DNA of 36,952 nt from Desulfurivibrionaceae bacterium (GTDB lineage Bacteria; Desulfobacterota; Desulfobulbia; Desulfobulbales; UBA5123). The stretch lies in assembly GCA_030145325.1 (NCBI GenBank), contig JAQYVW010000028.1:1-36952 (forward strand), read 5' to 3'. Below are positions 31,051-36,952 of this stretch, piece after piece. A model generated the notes under the pieces. The model made no database searches, had not been told where the DNA came from, and worked only from the letters and a program-made list of their open reading frames with translations. Position numbers and translations under genes: made by a program. How positions within the stretch are numbered: the first letter of the stretch is position 1; every line of letters begins with the position of its first letter.

Positions 31051-31529
31051 TGTCACTCGCCGATTTGATGAACCGGATCGCCGTACTCGAGGCGAAACTT
31101 GCGCAGACTGTGCGGGTCTGTGAGGTGGCGAGTGTGCAGGATGCTAAAGGCACCGTGCGCGTGAAGCTGCCGGACAGCGGCAATATGTTGAGCGGCCCCC
31201 TGCCGGTGCTGGTTCGTAAGGTACAAGATGATCAGGACTACTGGCTCCCGGATGTGGGCGAGCAGGTGGTTTGCCTGTTTCTGCCCATCGGCCTGGAGCA
31301 GGGGTTTGTCCTTGGTGCGTTTTATCAATCGGTGGACGGGGTGCCGGTGGCGGATAGGAATAAGCGGCATATCGCCATGAAAGATGGAGGGTTCGTTGAA
31401 TATGACCGCTCCAGCGGCAAGTTGACGGTGGAGGTCAAGGGCGATGTCAATTGGTCGGTGGGCGGTGACATGCTGCTCGATGTGGACGGATCGCTCACCC
31501 TGAAGGGCAACCCAATCTACGAAAACTAA
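31050..31529 (+). CDS. Baseplate spike protein (gpV-like)
   Basis: The 159-aa protein contains an OB-fold (about 20-95: VCEVASVQDAKGTVRVKLPD, then PVLVRKVQDDQDYWLPDVGE) and a C-terminal beta-helix with short repeats (LTVEVKGDVNWSVGGDMLLD, then VDGSLTLKG). It is a trimeric cell-puncturing spike in P2-like phages. It overlaps gpD by one base and is followed by a PAAR tip gene. Confidence 0.9.
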   Translation: MSLADLMNRIAVLEAKLAQTVRVCEVASVQDAKGTVRVKLPDSGNMLSGPLPVLVRKVQDDQDYWLPDVGEQVVCLFLPIGLEQGFVLGAFYQSVDGVPVADRNKRHIAMKDGGFVEYDRSSGKLTVEVKGDVNWSVGGDMLLDVDGSLTLKGNPIYEN

Positions 31530-31541
31530 AAAGGACAAACG

Positions 31542-31835
31542 ATGCCCGCAGCGCATAGACATACCGACACCGGCAGCGGCCACGGTTGCTACCCTGCCCG
31601 CGCCAACGCGGAAGGGTCGCCGGACGTGTTTGTCAACGGCCTTGGCGCTCACCGGGTGGGCGATGCCTGGGAGTCTCATGGCTGCGCGACGTGTGAGCCT
31701 CATGGCGGATCAGCCGCCGCAGGCAGCCCCGACGTGTTTGTCAACGGCAAGGCAAAATGCCGAATCGGCGACCCGGTTGACTGTGGCAGCACCATGTCCA
31801 CCGGGAGCCCCAACGTTTTTGTGAATGGTGCGTAA
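31542..31835 (+). CDS. PAAR-domain spike tip protein
   Basis: The 97-aa protein has the PAAR pattern: His/Cys residues that bind a metal at the cone apex (HRHTDTGSGHGC, HGCATCEPHG) and three repeats of GSP-x-VFVNG (about residues 25-33, 61-69 and 87-95). PAAR proteins sharpen the spike of contractile injection machines. AAAAGGACAAACG precedes the start. Confidence 0.92.
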   Translation: MPAAHRHTDTGSGHGCYPARANAEGSPDVFVNGLGAHRVGDAWESHGCATCEPHGGSAAAGSPDVFVNGKAKCRIGDPVDCGSTMSTGSPNVFVNGA

Positions 31836-32233
31836 TGCAACTGGGATCGTTCGGTGAAATAGTTTTCGAGACCTCGGCGGACAGAATCCGCACCTGGCAA
31901 CAGATGTCCCGCAAGGGGTCGGCCCGGTTTGCCGAGCATGTGGTTGCTGAGGGCAAACCCCGGCTGGAGTTTCTCGGCCCCGGCCTGGAGGAACTGACCC
32001 TTTCTGTTCGGCTGGACGCTCAACTCGGCCTTGATCCGGAAACCGAACTGGGGTCCATGCGCGAGATCCGCGACGCGGGGCAGGAAAAAACTCTGGTGAT
32101 CGGCGGCAAGGTGGTGGGCAAGTTCGTGCTGGAAGAGATCGGCGAAGAGCATAAACGCCATGACGGATCCGGCGGCTTATTGCTGGCCGAGGTGACCCTC
32201 AAACTCAAGGAGTATATCCCGGATGGAAGTTGA
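31835..32233 (+). CDS. Tail terminator protein (gpU-like)
   Basis: The 132-aa protein begins MQLGSFGEIVFETSADRIRT and has KPRLEFLGPGLEELTLSVRLDA and MREIRDAGQEKTLVIGGKVV, the pattern of phage protein U. gpU caps the tail tube and sheath when the tape-measure length is reached. It starts on the last base of the PAAR stop and overlaps the W gene by 11 nt. Confidence 0.85.
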   Translation: MQLGSFGEIVFETSADRIRTWQQMSRKGSARFAEHVVAEGKPRLEFLGPGLEELTLSVRLDAQLGLDPETELGSMREIRDAGQEKTLVIGGKVVGKFVLEEIGEEHKRHDGSGGLLLAEVTLKLKEYIPDGS

Positions 32234-32540
32234 TATTTCCGCATCCACCACGGCGGTGGTGATCGGTGCCACCGGCCTTGAAGAAATATACCAGAACGTG
32301 CGCACCATCATCACCACCCCCAAGGGCTCGGTCCCACTGGATCGGGAATTCGGGGTTGATCAAACCTTTTTGGATATGCCCACCATGGCGGCCATGACCA
32401 GGGCACTCCCCGCCATTGTCGACGCGGTGGAAAAATACGAGCCACGGGTCAAGGTAACGGCGGTGAACTGGATCGAGTCCGATGTCATGGACGGCCGAAT
32501 GATCCCACAAGTGCGGATAAGGATTAGAGATGGATATTAA
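32223..32540 (+). CDS. Baseplate wedge protein W (gp25-like)
   Basis: The 105-aa protein matches gp25-type wedges: ATGLEEIYQNVRTIITTPKG and VPLDREFGVD near the start, and EKYEPRVKV in the middle. gp25/gpW binds sheath to baseplate and starts sheath assembly. The EPR triad present here is the hallmark of the family. Confidence 0.93.
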   Translation: MEVDISASTTAVVIGATGLEEIYQNVRTIITTPKGSVPLDREFGVDQTFLDMPTMAAMTRALPAIVDAVEKYEPRVKVTAVNWIESDVMDGRMIPQVRIRIRDGY

Positions 32541-33660
32541 CAGCCTGCCGGATATCACATTTTGCGAGACCGACGCCGCCAAAGTTGAAAGCGCCGTCCT
32601 CACCGCCTATGAGGCCATTGCCGAGGTGAGCCTGGCTAAGGGTGACCCGGTGCGGTTGTTTTTGGAGGGGCTGGCTGCCATCGTCGCCCAGCAAAACCAG
32701 TTGATCGACCAGACCGGCAAAAATAATCTGCTTCGTTATGCAAATGACGACTACCTCGACCACAAGGGCGTGATGACCGACACCGAGCGCCTCGCCGCCA
32801 CCGCCGCGATCACCACGGTGCGGTTCTCCCTGGATGCGATTCTTGATTTTGCGGTGACCATTCCCACCGCCACCCGTGTGACCCCTGATGGCCAGTTGAT
32901 GTTTGCCACCACCGCCTCCGCCGAGGTCGCCATCGGCCAGACCTATGTTGATGTCTCCGTCCAGTGCGAGACCGTGGGCGAAGCCGGCAACGGGTATGTG
33001 GCGGGGCAGATTAACCGGCTGGTGGATGTCAACGACAACCCCTACATCGTCTCGGTGAGCAACACCACCGAATCAAGCGGTGGCGCGGAGATCGAAGAAA
33101 ATGACCGCTACCGGGAGCGGATCCAATTATCACCGGAGCGGCTTTCCGTGGCTGGGCCGGATGGCGCGTATGAATACTGGGCCAAGACCGCCCACCAGGA
33201 CATTGTTGATGTGTCGGTCAGCTCTCCATCGGCTGTATCAGTATCGATTAAACCGCTGCTCACAGGCGGCGAGATCCCGACCCAGGACATCCTTGATCTG
33301 GTGGCTGCGGCGGTCTCGGCTAAGACCCGCCGCCCCCTCACCGATCAGGTGACGGTCGAAGCGCCCACCGCTGAGCCCTATGACCTCACCGCCACCTATT
33401 ACATCTCCACCGCCGATTCGGCCCTCTCCGCCCAAATCCAGGCGGAAGTTGAAGCGGCCACGGATGAATATCTGGAGTGGCAGCGGTTAGTGATCGGCCG
33501 CGACATCAACCCGGATGAGTTGATCAGCCGGGTGAAGGCGGCAGGGGCTAAGCGGTTGGCCATCACCGCCCCGGTTTATACCGTATTGAGCCGTGACGAC
33601 GGCGAGATCGCCCAGGAAGGCACGGTCACCTTGACCTATGGAGGCCTTGAGGATGGCTAA
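32530..33660 (+). CDS. Baseplate protein J
   Basis: The 376-aa protein belongs to the baseplate J (gp6-like) family. AKGDPVRLFLEGLAAIVAQQ (about 36-55), TDTERLAATAAITTVRF (about 82-98) and DRYRERIQLSPERLSVAGPD with AYEYWAKTA (about 193-222) are typical. It forms the wedge dimer linking hub and fibres. It overlaps W by 11 nt. Confidence 0.94.
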   Translation: MDINSLPDITFCETDAAKVESAVLTAYEAIAEVSLAKGDPVRLFLEGLAAIVAQQNQLIDQTGKNNLLRYANDDYLDHKGVMTDTERLAATAAITTVRFSLDAILDFAVTIPTATRVTPDGQLMFATTASAEVAIGQTYVDVSVQCETVGEAGNGYVAGQINRLVDVNDNPYIVSVSNTTESSGGAEIEENDRYRERIQLSPERLSVAGPDGAYEYWAKTAHQDIVDVSVSSPSAVSVSIKPLLTGGEIPTQDILDLVAAAVSAKTRRPLTDQVTVEAPTAEPYDLTATYYISTADSALSAQIQAEVEAATDEYLEWQRLVIGRDINPDELISRVKAAGAKRLAITAPVYTVLSRDDGEIAQEGTVTLTYGGLEDG

Positions 33661-34312
33661 GTCTCTTGCCGATGTCAAATTTATTGACCTGTTGCCGCCC
33701 TCCATCTCCGGTGATCCGACCATCCGCGCCGCTGCCGAGGCGTTGGACTCGGTGCTGGCTAAGACCACGGCCAATATCGAGTTGATTAACATCTGGTCGC
33801 GGATTGACGAACTCGAGGAACCGTTGCTCTCGACCCTGGCCTGGGAGCTGCACGTTGACTACTGGAACCCGGCCTGGCCGAACTCGGCTAAGCGGGCCAC
33901 TATCAAAAAAGCCTACATCCTGCACATGCGCAAAGGCACCCCGGCAGCGGTGGAGGAGGCGGTCAAGGCGGCAGTCGGTGCCGGGGCGGTGGAGGAGTGG
34001 TTTGATTATGCCGGAGACCCTGGCCATTTTAAAGTCCATGTCGACCTCGTGACCAGCGGCGCGGATGCTAACTCCTGGGATGAGATGACCAGGCTGATCA
34101 ACGAATATAAAAACACCCGCTCATGGCTGGATGCGTTGCTGGTATACCTCACCGCCTACGGTTCGCGGGTGCTGGCCACTACGTTGTTGTCCGGCGAGAC
34201 GGTGACGGTTTACCCATATGCCATCACCGAACTTGAGCAGGTAGGCACTATCAACTACGCGACGACCTTTCATGCCGTCGAAACCGTGACGGTTTACCCA
34301 CAAGCCGCATAA
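33653..34312 (+). CDS. Baseplate/tail protein I
   Basis: The product is 219 aa from the ATG at 33653, behind GGAGG and overlapping J by 8 nt. LLPPSISGDPTIRAAAEALD and LEEPLLSTLAWELHVDYWNP, then KGTPAAVEEAVKAAVGAG, match P2 gpI, which attaches fibres to the baseplate. A VTVYP motif appears twice near the C-terminus (about residues 184-188 and 212-216). Confidence 0.9.
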   Translation: MAKSLADVKFIDLLPPSISGDPTIRAAAEALDSVLAKTTANIELINIWSRIDELEEPLLSTLAWELHVDYWNPAWPNSAKRATIKKAYILHMRKGTPAAVEEAVKAAVGAGAVEEWFDYAGDPGHFKVHVDLVTSGADANSWDEMTRLINEYKNTRSWLDALLVYLTAYGSRVLATTLLSGETVTVYPYAITELEQVGTINYATTFHAVETVTVYPQAA

Positions 34313-34322
34313 GGAGATAATC

Positions 34323-36164
34323 ATGGCGGATGAGACCTTTTACACAATCCTGACCGCACTCGGCAAGGCCAAGCTGGCCAATGCTCAGTCCAATTCCACA
34401 TCGGTGGATTTCGCCACCATGAAGGCCGGCGACGGCGGCGGCGATTATTACAGCCCCAGCGAAGATCAAACCGCCCTGGTCAACCAGGTATGGAGCGGGG
34501 CGATCAACTCCATCTACATCAATCCGAATAACGAAACCTATGTGATCGTTGAGGCGGTGATCCCCGAAGATGTCGGCAATTTTTATATCCGCGAGGTGGG
34601 TATCTTTGACGATGAGGGCGACATGATCGGCATCGGCAAATACCCCGAGACCTATAAGCCGACCCTCGCCCAGGGCAGCGGCAAGGATCTATATCTCCGC
34701 TACATCATGGAAACCAGTAACGCTGCAGAGGTTGAGTTGAAAATTGACCCCTCAGTGGTGCTGGCCACCAAGAATGATGTGGCGATCCACGAAGCCAAGG
34801 CGGCCAGCGAGACCGCGGCGGGGCATGTGGAGTTGGCGACCAGTGCGGAGACTCTGACCGGCACAGACAACACCAGGGCCGTGCATCCGGCAGGATTAAA
34901 AGCGGCTATTGATGCTCTCCTGGATGGCGCACCCGGTGCCCTGGACACCCTGAACGAGTTATCTGCCGCCCTCGGAGATGATGCGGACTTTGCCGCGACC
35001 ATAACCACGGCACTGGCTGGCAAGGCGGCACTTGGTGGCTTGTCCACGCAGGTGTTTAAGGCGGCACCGGCCACGGCGGATGATGAGGTTATAACCAAAT
35101 TACAAGCACAAGGGTTGATCGCCAATCTCGTGCCCTATGGCTTCTACAAACTCGACCCAATGTCCGTTGCGCTCATTAAAACCGGTGCGGAAACCCTCTC
35201 AATCAAAGCTGGCACGTCAATCGAGGTGGCCGGGCAAACAATTACATTTGCAGCCGACACCGCGCTGGTGATGCCCTCAATGTCGGCTGGCATCGATTAT
35301 GCCTGGTATGCCTGCACCGACGGCACGGTGCGGGCCGATGTCTCTTTCACCGCCCCCACCGGCTATGACATCAGCAACAGCCGCCTCATGGGCGGGTTCC
35401 ATTACGGTCTGGTTGCCCCTGGCGAGACTGTGGCGGGCGGCTCGTTTGCCACCACCGGCAACGGCATGATCTGGACTCAGGCGGATGTGGATGCAATCGC
35501 CGGGATCAACGCCTTTTCCTTATGGGATCTCAAGTGGCGGCCTCTCTGCGACCCCAAGGGCATGGCCCTGGTTTCTGGCCGCACCTGGGTGGATATCTAC
35601 CTCTGCGGCACCAACCACACCACCAACGGTACCAGCAAGGCGGGCACGGATATCGCCTCCGGCACGGTGCTGCCGAAAAAACCGTTGGAGTTTGGCGGCA
35701 ACGGCACCGTCACCTATGCAACGCCCATGTGGTGGGATTTTGTCGAAATCGCCAACGCCTATAAAAAGCGGTTGCTGCGGGAGCAGGAGTTTATCCTGGC
35801 AGCCTTCGGTGTAACAGAAAACCAGTCCATCGACTCCACCGCTGCCACCTACCCCACCACCCAACGCAACGCTGGCTACACCAGCAAGTATGGGCTGGAG
35901 CAGGCAAGTGGACACCACTACACCTGGGGCGAAGATACGGGCATGTATTACGACACCACAACCTGGTCGTGGAAGACCAGCAACGGTGGCCGGGGGCAAA
36001 TTTACACTCAGGGCACCTACGGCCTTACCAGGGTTTTTCTGGGCGGCGCTCGGACGTACGGCGTCTACTCTGGCTCACGGTGCTCGAGCTGGAGCGGCTC
36101 CCCGTGGCACGTGGGCTGGGGCATTGGCCTCCGTGCCGCCTGTGACCACCTGGCCCTTGTGTAG
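34323..36164 (+). CDS. Tail fibre with Mtd-like, DGR-variable C-terminus
   Basis: The 613-aa protein should bind the host surface. The N-terminal about 150 residues (FYTILTALGKAKLANAQSNS, NFYIREVGIFDDEGDMIGIG) are the P2 gpH-type tail-collar domain that docks to gpI. A fibre repeat (GHVELATSAETLTGTDNTRA) follows at about 161-185. The last 150 residues (WDFVEIANAYKKRLLREQEF, TSKYGLEQASGHHYTWGED, then LGGA to CDHL) resemble Bordetella phage Mtd, a C-type-lectin fold. The final 41 residues align without gaps to the Mtd variable region as I recall it. AAGGAGA precedes the start. It is followed by a GACA-loop hairpin. Confidence 0.9.
   Translation: MADETFYTILTALGKAKLANAQSNSTSVDFATMKAGDGGGDYYSPSEDQTALVNQVWSGAINSIYINPNNETYVIVEAVIPEDVGNFYIREVGIFDDEGDMIGIGKYPETYKPTLAQGSGKDLYLRYIMETSNAAEVELKIDPSVVLATKNDVAIHEAKAASETAAGHVELATSAETLTGTDNTRAVHPAGLKAAIDALLDGAPGALDTLNELSAALGDDADFAATITTALAGKAALGGLSTQVFKAAPATADDEVITKLQAQGLIANLVPYGFYKLDPMSVALIKTGAETLSIKAGTSIEVAGQTITFAADTALVMPSMSAGIDYAWYACTDGTVRADVSFTAPTGYDISNSRLMGGFHYGLVAPGETVAGGSFATTGNGMIWTQADVDAIAGINAFSLWDLKWRPLCDPKGMALVSGRTWVDIYLCGTNHTTNGTSKAGTDIASGTVLPKKPLEFGGNGTVTYATPMWWDFVEIANAYKKRLLREQEFILAAFGVTENQSIDSTAATYPTTQRNAGYTSKYGLEQASGHHYTWGEDTGMYYDTTTWSWKTSNGGRGQIYTQGTYGLTRVFLGGARTYGVYSGSRCSSWSGSPWHVGWGIGLRAACDHLALV
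36039..36161 (+). repeat. DGR variable region (VR) in the fibre gene
   Basis: The last 41 codons keep fixed residues (LGGA, SGSR, W, P, IG, CDHL) around variable ones. Many variable codons are TAC, AGC, GGC or CAC, each reachable from AAC by changing only the adenines, the signature of adenine mutagenesis. The end (about 36129-36161) would be the conserved initiation (IMH) segment. No second copy that could be the template repeat is seen in this window. Confidence 0.8.
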
Positions 36165-36182
36165 CCGGGCGACAGCCCGGCT
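36163..36182 (+). other. GC-rich hairpin with GACA loop downstream of VR
   Basis: AGCCGGGC (36163-36170) pairs perfectly with GCCCGGCT (36175-36182) around GACA. An 8-bp GC-rich stem with a GRNA tetraloop just downstream of the target is the recognition element described for the Bordetella phage DGR. It overlaps the fibre stop codon. It has no T run, so it is unlikely to be a terminator. Confidence 0.8.
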
Positions 36183-36194
36183 TTGGAAAAAATT

Positions 36195-36281
36195 ATGATG
36201 GGAGAAACCGTGGAGAGAACCAGCCAGCGGACAATGGGCCGACACCCACAACCTATTAACCCACATGGAGACAAATTTTGA
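36195..36281 (+). CDS. Possible 28-aa ORF before the last tail gene
   Basis: Tandem ATGs at 36195 and 36198 open a 28-codon ORF whose TGA (36279-36281) overlaps the TTG start of the next gene. The translation is basic (ERTSQRTMGRHPQPIN). Translational coupling is possible. The ribosome site is weak and no family is recognised, so it may be spurious. Confidence 0.3.
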   Translation: MMGETVERTSQRTMGRHPQPINPHGDKF

Positions 36282-36715
36282 ATTACTATCATCCGACAAC
36301 ACTCGAGCATATCCGTAATCCACTCCCGGCTGTTGCCGAGTGGGCAATGGGCACTGATTTAGCGGTGCCTGACTACGACCCACAAACACAACGGTGCGCC
36401 TTTATCGATGGGGCATGGGTGGTAGAAACATGCACCGCACCACTCCCCGATCTGGCTGATTATCAAACGCTAGTACAGGGCAAACTGGACGATAAGGCGC
36501 GTGAGCGTAAATATGATGGCATCCTCTCTCTGTGTACCTACGCAACCAGTACCAACACGACATTCGCGGCAGAGGGTCAGGCCGGAGTCGCGTGGCGTGA
36601 TGGTGCATGGGCTGCATGCTACGCCCTGCTCGCCCAGTGGCAGGCGGAGGAGATACCCCAGCCAACCCTCGCCGAGGTCGAGGCCACGTTGCCGGTGATG
36701 GAGTGGCCGGGATAG
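36278..36715 (+). CDS. Tail fibre-associated/assembly protein
   Basis: The 145-aa protein starts at TTG (36278), 7 nt after GGAG; no in-frame ATG fits better. It begins with NYYHPTTLEHIRNPLPAVAEWAM and contains ADYQTLVQGKLDDKARERKYDGILSLCTYAT (in part), a pattern of fibre-assembly or DUF4376-like proteins encoded after tail fibres. It probably helps fold or attach the fibre. It is the last gene of the prophage. Confidence 0.7.
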   Translation: MNYYHPTTLEHIRNPLPAVAEWAMGTDLAVPDYDPQTQRCAFIDGAWVVETCTAPLPDLADYQTLVQGKLDDKARERKYDGILSLCTYATSTNTTFAAEGQAGVAWRDGAWAACYALLAQWQAEEIPQPTLAEVEATLPVMEWPG

Positions 36716-36727
36716 GTTGCGTATAGG
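36715..36727. repeat. Right copy of GGTTGCGTATAGG, candidate integrase arm site
   Basis: This exact 13-mer also occurs at 192-204, inside the left end. Its presence about 80 bp from the attR core suggests an arm-type integrase site. It overlaps the stop codon of the last gene. Confidence 0.6.
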
Positions 36728-36806
36728 GTGCAAGTATGGGTGTTTTACAGCTTATTAACACACAGTAACTACCTGATATTACTAGACCACGAAACTATCC
36801 AGACAC
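36728..36806. other. Noncoding gap before attR
   Basis: This AT-rich stretch after the last phage gene holds no ORF of note. I see no clear intrinsic terminator for the late operon in it. Confidence 0.5.
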
Positions 36807-36851
36807 CTGCAAAACCGTTATTCATCAGTTCAAATCTGATCGCCGCCTCCA
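36807..36851 (+). other. attR core (45-bp identity block)
   Basis: This is an exact repeat of 100-144, the 3' part of tRNA-Cys including the CCA end, without a 5' half. It is the displaced tRNA remnant left by integration and marks the right prophage boundary. Confidence 0.96.
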
Positions 36852-36863
36852 AGGACTTACAAA

Positions 36864-36897
36864 GGGTTACAACCTTACCGGTTGTAACCCTTTTTTT
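36864..36897 (+). terminator. Original host terminator of tRNA-Cys
   Basis: An 11-bp perfect stem (36864-36874 with 36880-36890), a 5-nt loop and a run of seven T follow the attR core. Before integration this would have terminated the tRNA-Cys transcript; the phage carries a replacement at 155-186. Confidence 0.88.
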
Positions 36898-36952
36898 GTG
36901 CTCCCGCCCCGGCTGTCCTAGCTGGTACCTGATATCCCCGCCCAAGTCAACC

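Noticed and set aside
36165-36806. Template repeat or reverse transcriptase fragment downstream of the fibre
   Set aside because: The region after the VR encodes the fibre-assembly protein and holds no second copy of the VR or RT motifs in any frame.

Overview
The window holds one complete, apparently intact temperate myovirus prophage of about 36.7 kb, integrated in a host tRNA-Cys(GCA) gene. The tRNA gene (69-144) is rebuilt at the left end. An exact 45-bp copy of its 3' part, from the anticodon loop through CCA, sits at 100-144 (attL) and 36807-36851 (attR). Only about 100 bp of host DNA is visible on each side. The host cannot be named from the sequence. The GC-rich coding, strong GGAGG ribosome sites and gene content suit a Gram-negative proteobacterium or Desulfobacterota-like bacterium (inference, low confidence).

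Layout. 174-3367 (minus strand): tyrosine integrase next to attL, then lysogeny cargo (a two-TM DUF4760-like protein, a small membrane protein, a secreted SNase-type nuclease) and two tiny ORFs, on opposite strands, that share the ending EWPEDPDGD. 3489-4683: divergent XRE regulators around a repeat-rich control region. 4680-7709: small early genes, many zinc-binding. 7699-12394: replication and modification (SF3 helicase, candidate origin in nested inverted repeats, P4-type primase, C5-cytosine methyltransferase). 12391-15175: terminase small and large subunits and an Ogr/Delta-type zinc finger. 15176-17180: an integron-like insertion (two gene cassettes, one well-formed attC, an integron-type integrase, a terminator). 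17270-17335: four imperfect palindromes at an exact 17-bp period. 17403-25050: head and lysis genes (gpW, portal, protease-capsid fusion, DUF2190, lysozyme, holin candidate, connectors). 25050-36715: P2-like contractile tail (sheath, tube, E/E' with a -1 frameshift site, tape measure, X, D, V, PAAR, U, W, J, I), tail fibre and fibre-associated protein.

Two diversification systems appear to meet on this phage. First, the C-terminus of the tail fibre (36039-36161) looks like the variable region of a diversity-generating retroelement (DGR) target related to the Bordetella phage Mtd receptor-binding protein. It is followed at once by an 8-bp GC-rich hairpin with a GACA loop, the kind of recognition hairpin known to lie downstream of DGR targets. 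I see no reverse transcriptase, template repeat or accessory gene in the prophage, so it is either an orphan or a target served from elsewhere in the genome. Second, an integron integrase with two cassettes is embedded in the late operon in the direction of late transcription, so phage late transcription could express captured cassettes.

Overall the phage is a mosaic: lambda/Mu-like head, P2-like tail, P4-like replication proteins, accessory genes at the left end and in the integron.
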